Source: Chitinophaga agri
Lineage (GTDB): Bacteria > Bacteroidota > Bacteroidia > Chitinophagales > Chitinophagaceae
Direction: 5' to 3'
Length of the DNA: 64,000 nt
Assembly (NCBI RefSeq): GCF_010093065.1
Contig: NZ_CP048113.1
Span: 5,722,001-5,786,000, forward strand
The notes beneath the pieces were generated by a model. The model had not been told where the DNA came from, did no database searches, and saw only the letters and a program-made list of their open reading frames with translations. The stretch's first letter is position 1; every line of letters begins with the position of its first letter. The position numbers were made by a program, and so were the translations under genes. Positions 51,762 to 61,629 of the stretch are shown here, one piece after another.

Positions 51762-53246
51762 TTATCTTAACAATTTCCTGTTCTTCCAAAGTTTTGGTTG
51801 CTGGTTCACAGGTTGCTGTCTGATACGGCGTTGTTCTTCCTGCCATACCTGCACCGCAAGAATAGCGGCTGCTTTGGCTGCGGCAGGGTCTTTCTGATCC
51901 AATGACTGTGGTGTAAAGTACTTTCCAATGAAATTAGTGTCAAAAGCGCCATTGATAAACGCAGGCTGTTGTAAAGCCCAGCGCCCGAAAGGCAATGTGG
52001 TGCGGATGCCTTTTATATGATATTCGCCGATAGCACGCAGTAACCGTTCCCGGGCTTCTTCCCGGTCAGCTCCCCAGGCTATCAGCTTGGCGATCATAGG
52101 GTCATAGTAGATGGGGATTTCCATTCCCTGCTCATAGCCATCATCCACGCGTATGCCATATCCCTGTGGACGAACATAGGTTGTGAGGGTTCCGGTATCC
52201 GGCAGGAAGTTATTGGCAGGGTCTTCCGCACAGATACGCAGTTCAATGGCATGGCCATTTATTTTCAGGTCAGCCTGGCTGAAGGTCAGTTTTTCCCCTC
52301 TGGCCACCCGGATCTGTTCTTTTACCAGGTCCAGTCCGGTGATCATTTCAGTAACAGGATGTTCTACCTGTAAGCGGGTGTTCATTTCAAGGAAGTAAAA
52401 CTGGAGGTGCTCATCAACGAGGAATTCAACCGTACCGGCGCCATAATAGTTACATGCGCGGGCAACGTTCAGCGCACATTGTCCCATGGCTTCCCGGATG
52501 GCGGGTGTTAGGCAGGAAGAAGGTGCTTCCTCTATGAGTTTTTGATGTCTTCTTTGTATAGAACATTCACGTTCAAATAGATAGACGAGGTTTCCATGCT
52601 GGTCGCCCAGTATCTGGATCTCTATATGACGTGGAGAGCCCACATATTTTTCTATAAATACGGCATCGTCGCCAAAGGCGCTCATCGCTTCACTTTTCGC
52701 AAGTCTTACCTGCTCTTCCAGTTCTTCAGGTGCATTGACTACCCGCATACCTTTACCACCACCACCTGCGGAGGCTTTGATGAGAATGGGGAACCCGGTT
52801 TTCTTTACTACTTCCCTTGCTTCTTCGATACTTCGTAAAGGAGTTTCTGTACCAGGTACCATAGGTACACCAAATTGCTGTGCTGCCTGCTTGGCAGCAA
52901 GCTTGCTACCCATTACCTCAATGGCAGCAGGACTGGGGCCGATGAAAATAAGTCCTGCATCCTGCACAGCCTTGGCAAAACGGGCGTTTTCACTGAGAAA
53001 GCCATATCCGGGGTGGATAGCATCTGCACCGGTCTGGCGGGCAGCACCTATAATCTTGTCCATCACAAGGTAGGACTGATTGGAGGGGGCCGGACCTATG
53101 CACACAGCCTCGTCCGCGTATTGCACAAAAGGCATGGCGCGGTCGGCCTCGGAGTATACAGCTACTGTAGCGATTCCCATTTCGCGGGCAGATCGCATAA
53201 TCCGTAGTGCAATTTCACCACGGTTGGCTACCAGTATTTTTTTCAT
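51762..53246 (-). CDS. accC: Biotin carboxylase subunit (acetyl/propionyl-CoA carboxylase type)
   Basis: 495 residues from the ATG at 53246; earlier frame codons precede the typical MKKILVANRGEIA start. Biotin carboxylase N-domain, then the ATP-grasp domain with SAGGGGKGMRVV (GGGGKGM near residues 161-167), ERECSIQRRHQKLIEE and EMNTRLQVEHPVTE, then the C-terminal domain. It carboxylates the biotin of a carrier protein with bicarbonate and ATP. At 495 residues it is longer than the 449 of E. coli AccC and may belong to an acyl-CoA carboxylase. No BCCP or carboxyltransferase gene is adjacent. Confidence 0.93.
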   Translation of the reverse strand: MKKILVANRGEIALRIMRSAREMGIATVAVYSEADRAMPFVQYADEAVCIGPAPSNQSYLVMDKIIGAARQTGADAIHPGYGFLSENARFAKAVQDAGLIFIGPSPAAIEVMGSKLAAKQAAQQFGVPMVPGTETPLRSIEEAREVVKKTGFPILIKASAGGGGKGMRVVNAPEELEEQVRLAKSEAMSAFGDDAVFIEKYVGSPRHIEIQILGDQHGNLVYLFERECSIQRRHQKLIEEAPSSCLTPAIREAMGQCALNVARACNYYGAGTVEFLVDEHLQFYFLEMNTRLQVEHPVTEMITGLDLVKEQIRVARGEKLTFSQADLKINGHAIELRICAEDPANNFLPDTGTLTTYVRPQGYGIRVDDGYEQGMEIPIYYDPMIAKLIAWGADREEARERLLRAIGEYHIKGIRTTLPFGRWALQQPAFINGAFDTNFIGKYFTPQSLDQKDPAAAKAAAILAVQVWQEEQRRIRQQPVNQQPKLWKNRKLLR

Positions 53247-53270
53247 GGAAGCGAATATAAGTGATTCTAC

Positions 53271-53278
53271 TATCTTTG
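53271..53278 (+). promoter_or_regulatory. Candidate -7 element (TATCTTTG) of ccmB
   Basis: Exact TAnnTTTG only seven bases before the ccmB ATG, implying a very short or absent leader. Confidence 0.55.
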
Positions 53279-53285
53279 CCCCCAC

Positions 53286-53951
53286 ATGAAATCCAGTGCC
53301 TTCAGACAAACACTTACACTCGTAAGAAAGGATATTTTGCTTGAATTACGGCAGAAATATGCCTTTTATGGTATCCTGTTATATATTATATCCACTGTGT
53401 TTGTCATAAATCTCATGATTGACAAACCCGAAGAGAAGATCTGGAATGCGCTTTTCTGGGTGGTACAGCTGTTTGTAGCAGTCAATGCCATTGCCAAAAG
53501 TTTTATGCAGGAGAACAGGGGGCGTTTATTATATTTTTATTCGCTGGTACATCCACGCAGTTTCATTGCGGCTAAACTGATCTATAATATCATCCTCATG
53601 TCGGTTATGACATTGATAACCATGGGATGTTGTATGTTGTTCCTGGGGAATCCGGTCACCAGTTTCTGGTATTTTCTTGGTGTGATCATGCTGGGAGGTG
53701 TGAGCTTATCCCTGCTTTTTACGATGCTGGCGGCCATAGCGGCACAGGCAAATCAGAATGCGGCATTGATGGCGGTGATGGGATTTCCTATCATGCTGCC
53801 CCTGCTCATGTTGCTGTCAAATATTGCCAAATCCTCCTTCATTACTGTATTCCAGCCGGGATTGCCGAAGATGTTCCTGATGATGGGTAGCATGGATCTA
53901 CTGATTATTGCCCTTTCCTTAGTATTATTTCCTTTTTTGTGGAAAGACTAG
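53286..53951 (+). CDS. ccmB: Heme exporter protein B (cytochrome c maturation ABC membrane subunit)
   Basis: 221 residues with six membrane helices starting near residue 25 and a basic N-terminus (SAFRQTLTLVRKDILLELRQKYAF) typical of CcmB. It is the membrane partner of the CcmA ATPase in heme handling for cytochrome c. The next gene is ccmC. No ccmA is in the window, so the ATPase must be elsewhere. Confidence 0.9.
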   Translation: MKSSAFRQTLTLVRKDILLELRQKYAFYGILLYIISTVFVINLMIDKPEEKIWNALFWVVQLFVAVNAIAKSFMQENRGRLLYFYSLVHPRSFIAAKLIYNIILMSVMTLITMGCCMLFLGNPVTSFWYFLGVIMLGGVSLSLLFTMLAAIAAQANQNAALMAVMGFPIMLPLLMLLSNIAKSSFITVFQPGLPKMFLMMGSMDLLIIALSLVLFPFLWKD

Positions 53952-53989
53952 GGACAGTTGTAAACATGACGGGAAACAGGTTACTGAAT

Positions 53990-54020
53990 TTTGTGATTAG
54001 TGATAAAACCTGTAGGTTTG
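53990..54020 (+). promoter_or_regulatory. Promoter of ccmC
   Basis: TTTG at 53990-53993 and TAGGTTTG at 54013-54020, 19 bases apart, match the Bacteroidota consensus in full. ccmC begins 23 bases later. Confidence 0.7.
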
Positions 54021-54042
54021 CCCCCAATATAGTTGGTAAAAA

Positions 54043-54705
54043 ATGGGAAAACATTGGTGGAAAGCTCTAGCGGTAATAATCCTCGTATACGTCATTATAG
54101 CAGGATTTACTATTGAGATACCGATTATCGGCACGAACGGGCAGTCTTCCCGGGGCCTCTTCTTTCACGTTCCTATGTGGATATGCATGTACACCATGTT
54201 TACTATCTCCGTAGTCAATTCGTTACTTTATCTCTCCAAATATGATCTCCGCAGAGATGCCTACGCCAGCGCAGCTGCGAGTGTAGGTGTGTTTTACGGT
54301 ATTCTTGGGTTTGCGACAGGTACACTCTGGGCCACGTATACCTGGGGCGGTTCCTTTACCCGCGATCCTAAACAGATGCTGACTGCTGTGGCGCTCATGA
54401 TCTATATGGCCTATCTTGTGCTGCGTTTGTCCATTCCTGACATAGACAAGCGTGCGAGGATCTCAGCCGTGTTTAACATTTTTGCATTTGCTTTGTTGAT
54501 TCCCTTAACGTATATCATCCCGCGTATGGTCGACTCCCTTCATCCGGGAAGCGCCACCACACCAGGATTTGCATCCAGTGACACCGACAACCATATGAAG
54601 TGGGTGTTATATCCTGCCTTCCTTGGATGGACACTGCTAAGTGTCTGGATCTACACCCTGCTTGTTCGGTACAAAAAATTAGAGCTCAAAAATATTTTTA
54701 AATGA
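54043..54705 (+). CDS. ccmC: Cytochrome c biogenesis protein CcmC
   Basis: 220 residues with six membrane helices. The heme-handling motif WATYTWGGSFTRDPK near residues 105-119 is the tryptophan-rich WWD-type signature of CcmC, and FFHVPMWI near 45 carries a conserved histidine. It passes heme to the chaperone CcmE in the periplasm. Its stop TGA overlaps the next gene's ATG (ATGA). Confidence 0.93.
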   Translation: MGKHWWKALAVIILVYVIIAGFTIEIPIIGTNGQSSRGLFFHVPMWICMYTMFTISVVNSLLYLSKYDLRRDAYASAAASVGVFYGILGFATGTLWATYTWGGSFTRDPKQMLTAVALMIYMAYLVLRLSIPDIDKRARISAVFNIFAFALLIPLTYIIPRMVDSLHPGSATTPGFASSDTDNHMKWVLYPAFLGWTLLSVWIYTLLVRYKKLELKNIFK

Positions 54706-54944
54706 TCAACAAAGCGTTTTCTTTCTGCTGTACCTGTATGCTGCTACTCATTTCCCTGTTTGCTAACGCACAGGAAAATCAGAATCAGAACACAGAGACA
54801 GGACCTGTTAACGAATTATTCCGGAGTAATGGCAAGATCTATGTGATAGTAGGTGTACTGCTGATCATCTTTATCGGAATTGTTATATTTTTAATAGCAC
54901 TGGACAGAAAGATCAGCAAGTTGGAGCAGCGGGAGAAAAACTAG
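54702..54944 (+). CDS. CcmD-like small membrane protein
   Basis: 80 residues: a signal-like N-terminal hydrophobic stretch to NAQ, a polar linker, one membrane helix ([21 protein letters not shown]) and a short charged tail ([12 protein letters not shown]). The tail and single helix fit CcmD, which assists CcmC-CcmE interaction. It starts within the ccmC stop codon, so it is translationally coupled. It is longer than E. coli CcmD, as is usual when a signal-type N-terminus is present. Confidence 0.75.
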   Translation: MINKAFSFCCTCMLLLISLFANAQENQNQNTETGPVNELFRSNGKIYVIVGVLLIIFIGIVIFLIALDRKISKLEQREKN

Positions 54945-54991
54945 GACAGCTAAAAAGTCCAACTACATATATATTACCAAAACAATTGTCT

Positions 54992-56410
54992 ATGGCGCAA
55001 GAGCAACATTATGACTTCTTTCAGAGCGTTGAGAGAAGTTTTGACAAAGCCGCAAAATTCACGAAATGGGAAAAAGGCATTCTTGAGCAAATCAAGGCCT
55101 GTAACGCTGTGTACCGTATGAAATTCCCGGTACGCGTCGGAGACAGCATTGAGGTGATCGAGGCCTACCGCGTTCAACACTCTCACCACAAGCTGCCTTG
55201 TAAGGGCGGTATCCGCTTCAGTGATGCAGTGAACCAGGATGAAGTAATGGCCCTGGCAGCACTCATGACTTACAAATGCGCTATTGTAAACGTACCTTTC
55301 GGCGGAGCCAAAGGCGGTATTAAGATCAATCCACGTAACTATTCCCCGTTCCAACTGGAAAACATCACCCGTCGCTATACAGCTGAACTGGTGAAGAAGA
55401 ACTTTATCGGCCCGGGTGTAGACGTTCCTGCTCCGGACTATGGTACCGGTGAAAGGGAAATGAGCTGGATCCTGGATACTTACATGAGCCTTCGTCCCGG
55501 AGAGATAGATGGTTACGGTTGTGTAACCGGTAAACCAGTTTCTCAGGGTGGTGTACGCGGTCGTAAAGAAGCCACCGGTCTTGGTGTATTCTATGGCCTG
55601 CAGGAGCTTTGTAATATCAAGGAAGATATGCAGCGCATCGGTCTGGAACCAGGTATCATTGGTAAAAGAGTGATCGTACAGGGTATGGGTAACGTAGGTT
55701 ACCATGCTGCTAAATATTTCCATGAAGCAGGCGCTGTTATTGTGGGACTCATCGAGTGGGATGGGGCACTGTACAGTGAGAAAGGTATGGACCCGGATGC
55801 AGTACTGAAACACAGAAACGAAACCGGTTCCATTACTAATTTCCCTGGTGTAACTACATTGAAAAACAATGAAGAGGGCCTGGAGATGGACTGCGATATC
55901 CTTATTCCTGCTGCATTGGAAAATGTGATCCACAAAGATAATGCGGCACGTATCAAGGCTAAGATCATCGGTGAGGCAGCGAATGGTCCAATCACACCGG
56001 AAGCTGACGAGATCCTGAATAAAAAAGGTGTAATCGTTGTGCCTGATATGTTCCTGAACGCTGGTGGTGTGACCGTTTCTTACTTCGAATGGTTGAAAAA
56101 CCTTAGCCACGTACGTTATGGCCGTCTGGGTAAACGCTTTGATGAAAACATGAATATTCACATCCTGAGCGTGATTGAAGATCTGACAGGTAAATCTGTT
56201 TCAGATAAGGAAAGAAAGTTCATTGCTCATGGTGCTGATGAGGTGGATCTGGTATATTCCGGGCTGGAAGAAACCATGCACGCCGCATTACATGAAGTAC
56301 GTGCCATCATGATGAATCATAAAGATATCCATGATATGCGTACCGCTGCTTACGTATGTGCTATTGATAAAGTAGGTGCTGCATACGATCAGCTGGGTAT
56401 TTTCCCTTGA
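54992..56410 (+). CDS. gdhA: Glutamate dehydrogenase (Glu/Leu/Phe/Val dehydrogenase family)
   Basis: 472 residues from the ATG at 54992 (an earlier TTG adds two codons). It interconverts glutamate and 2-oxoglutarate with NAD(P). Residues include PCKGGIRFS near 70, the catalytic lysine of [32 protein letters not shown], the Rossmann motif [12 protein letters not shown] near 230, and [12 protein letters not shown] near 350. It lies downstream of ccmD-like after 47 bases on the same strand, and a terminator follows. Cofactor preference cannot be told from the motif alone. Confidence 0.93.
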   Translation: MAQEQHYDFFQSVERSFDKAAKFTKWEKGILEQIKACNAVYRMKFPVRVGDSIEVIEAYRVQHSHHKLPCKGGIRFSDAVNQDEVMALAALMTYKCAIVNVPFGGAKGGIKINPRNYSPFQLENITRRYTAELVKKNFIGPGVDVPAPDYGTGEREMSWILDTYMSLRPGEIDGYGCVTGKPVSQGGVRGRKEATGLGVFYGLQELCNIKEDMQRIGLEPGIIGKRVIVQGMGNVGYHAAKYFHEAGAVIVGLIEWDGALYSEKGMDPDAVLKHRNETGSITNFPGVTTLKNNEEGLEMDCDILIPAALENVIHKDNAARIKAKIIGEAANGPITPEADEILNKKGVIVVPDMFLNAGGVTVSYFEWLKNLSHVRYGRLGKRFDENMNIHILSVIEDLTGKSVSDKERKFIAHGADEVDLVYSGLEETMHAALHEVRAIMMNHKDIHDMRTAAYVCAIDKVGAAYDQLGIFP

Positions 56411-56437
56411 TGTTTATATTCGCATAATAGTTTTAGA

Positions 56438-56467
56438 AAGGGGACGCCATTATCAGGTGTCCCTTTT
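56438..56467 (+). terminator. Terminator of gdhA
   Basis: AAAGGGGACGCC pairs with GGTGTCCCTTT around a seven-base loop, then TTT. Confidence 0.85.
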
Positions 56468-56619
56468 TTATTGTAGTATTTTCTCCTTTTGTTTTGTATT
56501 TGGCCTGCACCTGATTGCGTCATTCCATGGATTGGCTATTTGCTATTATTCGCCTAAAATAGGCATTTCGTAAGCGACAGGTGCGGGAAGAGAGGCGATT
56601 ACAGATTGTAAAATTGATA

Positions 56620-57063
56620 TTATACGTGCGTCGGCAAACGGGACATAAACTGCCAGTCCTGTTCGGAGGTCTCGTGCCGGCAGCAATAAGTATTCACACC
56701 ATTGGTGATAACCAGGTATGTAGCAGGCAGCACCATATGGTATCTCAGGATCTGGGCAAGTGTTGCCTCTGTCAGTGGGATGTCCATTTCCTTACATTCA
56801 ACTATCATCCATGGCTGCATAGACCGGTTATACACAATAATGTCACAACGCTTCTTCAATTCTCCCAGGTAGATCTCCTTTTCAACTCCTATCAGCGATT
56901 GTGGATAACCTAGTGTTTTAACCAGGTAACCTAGGAAATTCTGACGCACCCATTCTTCAGGTGTTAATATAACATACCGCTTCCGGTACCGGTCAAAGAT
57001 CAGTGTCTTATCATTTTCCTTTACGATCTTGAAGTCAGGGGCGGGAAATTCTATGGAAATCAT
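56620..57063 (-). CDS. Stand-alone HSDR_N (type I restriction R-subunit N-terminus) protein
   Basis: 147 residues comprising only the HSDR_N module. The nuclease-like core is CDIIVYNRSMQPWMIVECKE: an Asp about residue 73 and Glu-Cys-Lys at about 89-91, matching the D-x(n)-ExK arrangement of PD-(D/E)XK nucleases (with Glu-x-Lys written ECK). There is no helicase domain and no methylase or specificity subunit nearby, so it is not a working restriction system by itself. It may have a house-keeping DNA role, as such small proteins are common in Bacteroidota. Its promoter lies directly upstream and is divergent from amn. Confidence 0.78.
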   Translation of the reverse strand: MISIEFPAPDFKIVKENDKTLIFDRYRKRYVILTPEEWVRQNFLGYLVKTLGYPQSLIGVEKEIYLGELKKRCDIIVYNRSMQPWMIVECKEMDIPLTEATLAQILRYHMVLPATYLVITNGVNTYCCRHETSEQDWQFMSRLPTHV

Positions 57064-57067
57064 ATCA

Positions 57068-57075
57068 CAAAGATA
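57068..57075 (-). promoter_or_regulatory. Candidate -7 element (TATCTTTG) of the HSDR_N gene
   Basis: Exact TAnnTTTG on the minus strand only four bases before the ATG, so the message would be leaderless. Confidence 0.5.
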
Positions 57076-57189
57076 TTTATCCCCGGGGACTATCAGGATA
57101 CACTGGAATACCTGTATTTACACAAGACTATTCCAGGGTACGGCATGGCACATCGGAGGAATTTCCGTATATTCGTTTGTCAAAAGGCT

Positions 57190-57960
57190 ATGAAGACAAA
57201 AGAAGAAATTGTAGCTAACTGGCTTCCCCGCTACACGGGAGAAAAGCTGGAGAATTTCGGCTCCCACATTCTCCTCACCAACTTTAGCAATTATCTTAAT
57301 TATTTCGCGGAATGGCATAATACCACCATCGTAGGTGAAGGACGACCTATGCAATGCGCTACCGCTGATGATATCACTATTATCAATTTTGGTATGGGAA
57401 GCCCGGGTGCGGCGACGGTGATGGACCTGCTGAGTGCTATTCACCCCAAAGCCGTTCTGTTCCTTGGAAAATGCGGTGGACTCAAAAAGAAGAATAACAT
57501 CGGAGACCTCATTCTGCCGATTGCGGCTATAAGGGGAGAAGGTACTTCCAATGATTATTTTCCCGCTGAAGTACCTGCGCTGCCTTCCTTCGCGCTGCAG
57601 AAAGTAATCTCCACGACCATCCGGGAATACGGTTGCGACTACTGGACAGGTACCTGTTACAGTACAAACCGCCGCGTATGGGAGCATGATGTGGATTTCA
57701 AACGTTACCTGGAAAAGATCAGGGCAATGGCGATAGATATGGAAACAGCTACTATTTTCTCTGTCGGTTTTTATAACAAGATCCCTACTGGTGCTTTGTT
57801 ACTGGTATCCGATCAGCCAATGATTCCTGAAGGGGTGAAAACAGAGGACAGCGATCGCCGTGTGACAACAGAATATGTGGAACGGCATATCCGCATCGGT
57901 ATTGATTCCCTGAAAAATCTGATCAACAGTCACCAGACAGTGAAACACCTGCTGTTTTAA
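57190..57960 (+). CDS. amn: AMP nucleosidase
   Basis: 256 residues from the ATG at 57190. The nucleoside-phosphorylase fold shows in IINFGMGSPGAATVMDLLSAI near residues 63-83, LFLGKCGGLKKKNNIGDLIL near 91-110 and the ribose-binding MAIDMETATIFSVGF near 180-194. It hydrolyses AMP to adenine and ribose 5-phosphate. This is the short form lacking the N-terminal regulatory domain of E. coli Amn. Its start sits 126 bases from the divergent HSDR_N gene. Confidence 0.88.
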   Translation: MKTKEEIVANWLPRYTGEKLENFGSHILLTNFSNYLNYFAEWHNTTIVGEGRPMQCATADDITIINFGMGSPGAATVMDLLSAIHPKAVLFLGKCGGLKKKNNIGDLILPIAAIRGEGTSNDYFPAEVPALPSFALQKVISTTIREYGCDYWTGTCYSTNRRVWEHDVDFKRYLEKIRAMAIDMETATIFSVGFYNKIPTGALLLVSDQPMIPEGVKTEDSDRRVTTEYVERHIRIGIDSLKNLINSHQTVKHLLF

Positions 57961-57979
57961 ATAAACGATACTCCTCAAT

Positions 57980-59728
57980 ATGCAGCAACCGCTATTATCT
58001 ATCCGGGACCTGAAGGTTTCGTTTGGCAGTACTACTGCTGTCAATGGTATTTCACTGGACATTCAGCCCGGTGAGATCATTGGTATTGTGGGAGAATCGG
58101 GATCCGGTAAATCAGTGACCTCCCTGGCACTGATGCGTTTGTTACAGCATCCTGGAAAAATAATGGGTGGACAATTGCTATACCAGTTGTCAGGCAGTAA
58201 AATGCCAGTGAAAGACATTGTGCAGTTGCCCGAAAACGAAATGCGTACCTGGCGTGGCAATGAGATTGCCATGATCTTCCAGGAACCAATGACTTCCTTA
58301 AATCCACTGCATACCTGCGGGAATCAGGTGATGGAAACGCTGCTGCTGCACAAACGGATGAACAGAGCCGAAGCCCGGCTGCAAACGCTGGCATTATTCC
58401 GGCAGGTGCGTCTGCCTGATCCGGAAGGGATGATGGAGCGTTATCCACATCAGTTATCCGGCGGGCAAAAGCAGCGGGTTATGATTGCTATGGCAATCAG
58501 TTGCCAGCCACGCCTGTTAATTGCTGACGAGCCAACCACTGCTTTAGATGTGACAGTGCAGAAAACGATCCTGCAACTATTGAAAGACCTGCAGCGGCAA
58601 ACAGGCATGAGTGTAATATTTATCACACACGATCTGGGCGTGATTGCTGAAATTGCTGACAGGGTAGCTGTCATGTATAAAGGTAATATTGTAGAAGAAG
58701 GAACGGTAGCGCAACTGTTTAGTCACCCACAACATCCTTATACCAAAGGGCTGCTGGCCTGTCGCCCGCCACTGGACAAACGGTTATTTCGCTTGCCAGT
58801 AACGCGCGACTTCATGGAGGTAGATGCACAGGGTGGGATTGTAGAGAAAGCACAGGAAGTGAAGGCCTTCGTCCGCAGCCTGGAGATCCCACGGGAGATA
58901 TTGGCTGAGCGGGAAGCCCGTTTAGCGCAGCGACCGGCATTGCTGGAAGTTAAAGATCTACATACCTGGTTTCCTGCAAGAACGAACTTTTTCGGAAAGG
59001 TACAATCATGGACGAAGGCGGTGAACGGTGTCAGTTTTGACGTCAGAGAGGGGGAAACTATGGGACTGGTGGGGGAATCCGGATGTGGAAAAACGACCCT
59101 GGGCAGGACGTTGTTAAGGCTGGTAGCGCCTACAGCAGGTAGCATATTATATAAAGGGAGAGACATTGCCGGCTTGCCGGCGAGTGAACTGAGAGCATTA
59201 CGTAAAGATATTCAGATCATCTTTCAGGACCCTTATTCATCTTTGAACCCGAGATTGACCATTGGTAATGCGATTGAGGAGCCAATGAAGGTGCATGGTT
59301 TATATAGCAGTAAGAAGGAGCGGAGGGAGAAGGTAAGAGAGCTATTGGAAAAGGTCAACCTGCTGCCGGAGCACTATGACAGGTATCCGCATGAGTTTTC
59401 TGGTGGACAGCGGCAGCGGATTGTTATTGCCCGGGCGCTGGCGCTGAATCCTTCCTTTATCATATGTGATGAGTCGGTGGCAGCATTGGATGTGAGTATT
59501 CAGGCACAGGTTTTGAACCTGCTGATGCAATTGAGGGAGGAATTTGGGTTTACAAGTATATTTATTTCCCATGACCTGTCAGTCGTTCGTTTCATTAGTG
59601 ACCGGATGATGGTGATGAGCAGGGGAGAAGTGGTGGAAGCAGGTTCGGCTGCTGAGGTGTATGAAAAACCGAAAAGTGAATATACCAGACAGCTAATTAA
59701 TTCTATACCGAAAAATAATTATGCGTAA
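57980..59728 (+). CDS. Dual ATP-binding subunit of a peptide/nickel-type ABC transporter (OppDF fusion)
   Basis: 582 residues, two ABC domains fused. The first has Walker A GESGSGKS at 38-45, signature LSGGQKQRV and Walker B LLIADEPTTALD; the second has GESGCGKT at 365-372, FSGGQRQRI and FIICDESVAALD. Both end with the OppD/OppF-type C-terminal segment. It powers import or export of oligopeptides or similar compounds. The permease and binding protein are not adjacent. It follows amn after 19 bases and ends before the queA promoter. Confidence 0.9.
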   Translation: MQQPLLSIRDLKVSFGSTTAVNGISLDIQPGEIIGIVGESGSGKSVTSLALMRLLQHPGKIMGGQLLYQLSGSKMPVKDIVQLPENEMRTWRGNEIAMIFQEPMTSLNPLHTCGNQVMETLLLHKRMNRAEARLQTLALFRQVRLPDPEGMMERYPHQLSGGQKQRVMIAMAISCQPRLLIADEPTTALDVTVQKTILQLLKDLQRQTGMSVIFITHDLGVIAEIADRVAVMYKGNIVEEGTVAQLFSHPQHPYTKGLLACRPPLDKRLFRLPVTRDFMEVDAQGGIVEKAQEVKAFVRSLEIPREILAEREARLAQRPALLEVKDLHTWFPARTNFFGKVQSWTKAVNGVSFDVREGETMGLVGESGCGKTTLGRTLLRLVAPTAGSILYKGRDIAGLPASELRALRKDIQIIFQDPYSSLNPRLTIGNAIEEPMKVHGLYSSKKERREKVRELLEKVNLLPEHYDRYPHEFSGGQRQRIVIARALALNPSFIICDESVAALDVSIQAQVLNLLMQLREEFGFTSIFISHDLSVVRFISDRMMVMSRGEVVEAGSAAEVYEKPKSEYTRQLINSIPKNNYA

Positions 59729-59759
59729 ATTCGTGTGTGAGAATGTATCAATAATCTCT

Positions 59760-59791
59760 TTTGATAGAGTCCATAATAATCAATAATTTTG
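59760..59791 (+). promoter_or_regulatory. Promoter of queA
   Basis: TTTG at 59760-59763 and TAATTTTG at 59784-59791 are 20 bases apart, a full match to the Bacteroidota consensus. queA begins 28 bases later. Confidence 0.75.
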
Positions 59792-59819
59792 CAGCCTTAA
59801 AATTTATTCATACCGTAAT

Positions 59820-60869
59820 ATGAAACTATCACAGTTTAGATTCGATCTTCCTTTAAATCTGATTGCACAGCATCCTTCCAAGACAAGAGACGAAGCACGT
59901 TTGATGGTGGTAAATCGTGCCACCGGCAAAATTGAACACAAGGTTTTCCGTGATATCATCAATTACTTCAATGATAAGGACGTAATGGTGGTGAACAATA
60001 CCAAGGTATTCCCTGCCCGTCTGTATGGTCGTAAGGAGAAGACTGGTGCGAAGATTGAGGTATTCCTGCTGCGTGAGCTGAACAAGCAGAACCGTCTGTG
60101 GGATGTAATCGTAGATCCTGCCCGTAAGATCAGGGTTGGTAACAAATTATACTTCGGTGATGATGAATCACTGGTGGCGGAAGTGATTGACAACACCACA
60201 TCCCGTGGTCGTACAATCCGCTTCCTGTTCGAAGGTAATGATGAAGAATTTAAGGCAGTACTGGATACCCTGGGTGAAACGCCGCTGCCGAAGTACATTA
60301 AACGTAAGCCTGAAGAAGAAGACAAGGAGCGTTATCAGACTGTTTACGCGAAATATGAAGGTGCCGTTGCAGCTCCAACTGCTGGTCTGCACTTCAGCCG
60401 CGAACTGATCAAACGTCTGGAGATTAAAGGGCTGAAATTTGCAGAAGTAACACTGCACACCGGTTTAGGTACATTCCGTCCTATCGAGGTAGAAGATCTG
60501 AGCAAACACAAAATGGATGCTGAGTATTTCAACATTGATGAGTATGCGGTGAAGATTGTAAACAAGGCAAAAGAAGAGAACCGTAAAGTTTGTGCGATCG
60601 GTACGACCACTGTGAGAGCAGTAGAGTCTTCCGTAACTGCGCAGAACCTGCTGAAAGCAGCAGAAGGCTGGACAAATACTTTTATCCATCCACCTTACGA
60701 TTTCGCTATTCCGAATGCACTGGTTACTAACTTCCATCTGCCTAAAACAAGCCTCCTGATCATGGTTTGCGCATTCGCAGGTTATGATCTGGTGATGGAA
60801 GCTTATCAACAGGCTATCAAGGAGAAATATCGTTTCTTCAGCTATGGCGATGCAATGCTGATCATCTAA
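59820..60869 (+). CDS. queA: S-adenosylmethionine:tRNA ribosyltransferase-isomerase
   Basis: 349 residues, standard. It transfers ribosyl from SAM to 7-aminomethyl-7-deazaguanine in tRNA to form epoxyqueuosine. Family segments: [16 protein letters not shown] at the N-terminus, [42 protein letters not shown] near residues 179-197, [15 protein letters not shown], and TTTVRAVES near 260. It has its own promoter, and a hairpin ends it before ispD. Confidence 0.95.
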   Translation: MKLSQFRFDLPLNLIAQHPSKTRDEARLMVVNRATGKIEHKVFRDIINYFNDKDVMVVNNTKVFPARLYGRKEKTGAKIEVFLLRELNKQNRLWDVIVDPARKIRVGNKLYFGDDESLVAEVIDNTTSRGRTIRFLFEGNDEEFKAVLDTLGETPLPKYIKRKPEEEDKERYQTVYAKYEGAVAAPTAGLHFSRELIKRLEIKGLKFAEVTLHTGLGTFRPIEVEDLSKHKMDAEYFNIDEYAVKIVNKAKEENRKVCAIGTTTVRAVESSVTAQNLLKAAEGWTNTFIHPPYDFAIPNALVTNFHLPKTSLLIMVCAFAGYDLVMEAYQQAIKEKYRFFSYGDAMLII

Positions 60870-60892
60870 TAAGCGAAAAACTATTTGAAAGG

Positions 60893-60920
60893 GTCCTGTT
60901 CCGTGTTTGCGGAACAGGAC
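60893..60920 (+). terminator. Hairpin terminator between queA and ispD
   Basis: GTCCTGTTCCG and CGGAACAGGAC, a perfect 11-bp stem with a six-base loop, followed by TGTTTA. Confidence 0.75.
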
Positions 60921-60937
60921 TGTTTATGTAAGGCCAT

Positions 60938-61618
60938 ATGGAACAACGTAAAAAGATTGCGATCATAGTAGCTGGTGGATCAGGCACACGTATGGGGAGT
61001 GCTGTTCCCAAGCAGTTTCTGGAGCTTTCGGGTAAGCCTGTATTATGGCATACAGTGAATGCTTTTGCGACAGCATTCCCTGATATACATATAGTGCTGG
61101 TACTGCCTGAGCCGCATTTTGACTACGTAAGGCCCTGGTTGCATGAATTTAGTACCGGGGTTGTCGTGACCCTGGTGAAGGGAGGGGAGACCCGTTTCCA
61201 TTCTGTGAAGAATGGTTTGAGCGAAGTAAAAGAGCCGGCAGTGGTGTTTGTACATGATGGTGTTCGTCCGTTGATCAGTACAGCGCTCATCCGTTCCTGT
61301 TATGAAACAGCTTTATCAGCAGGCAGTGCTATCCCGGTTATTGATATGAAAGATAGCATCCGTCAGATAGAAGGAGAGCAGAATAAGGCGGTGGATCGTG
61401 AGCAGTTCAAAATAATCCAAACCCCGCAAACGTTTTTATCAGAATGGTTGTTGCCCGCATTTTCATTACCCTATGATCCGTTATTTACGGATGAGGCGAC
61501 CGTAGTAGAGCGGCAGGGCCACCGTGTACACCTGGTACCGGGAGAGGAAGCCAACATAAAAATAACGCGCCCGCTGGATTTGACCATTGCGAGCGCGCTA
61601 TTGAAAGAAAGAAGTTAA
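60938..61618 (+). CDS. ispD: 2-C-methyl-D-erythritol 4-phosphate cytidylyltransferase
   Basis: 226 residues. It adds CMP to MEP in the non-mevalonate isoprenoid pathway. N-terminal VAGGSGTRMGSAVPKQFLEL is the nucleotide-binding loop, VFVHDGVRPL near residue 103, and DEATVVERQGHRVHLVPGEEANIKIT near 187 bind substrate. The gene lies between queA and a convergent oxidoreductase. Confidence 0.95.
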   Translation: MEQRKKIAIIVAGGSGTRMGSAVPKQFLELSGKPVLWHTVNAFATAFPDIHIVLVLPEPHFDYVRPWLHEFSTGVVVTLVKGGETRFHSVKNGLSEVKEPAVVFVHDGVRPLISTALIRSCYETALSAGSAIPVIDMKDSIRQIEGEQNKAVDREQFKIIQTPQTFLSEWLLPAFSLPYDPLFTDEATVVERQGHRVHLVPGEEANIKITRPLDLTIASALLKERS

Positions 61619-61629
61619 TCTGAATAATT

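Noticed and set aside
54974..56161. 395-codon open frame on the minus strand
   Set aside because: Antisense to gdhA over nearly its whole length, no motifs; a product of codon use in the real gene.
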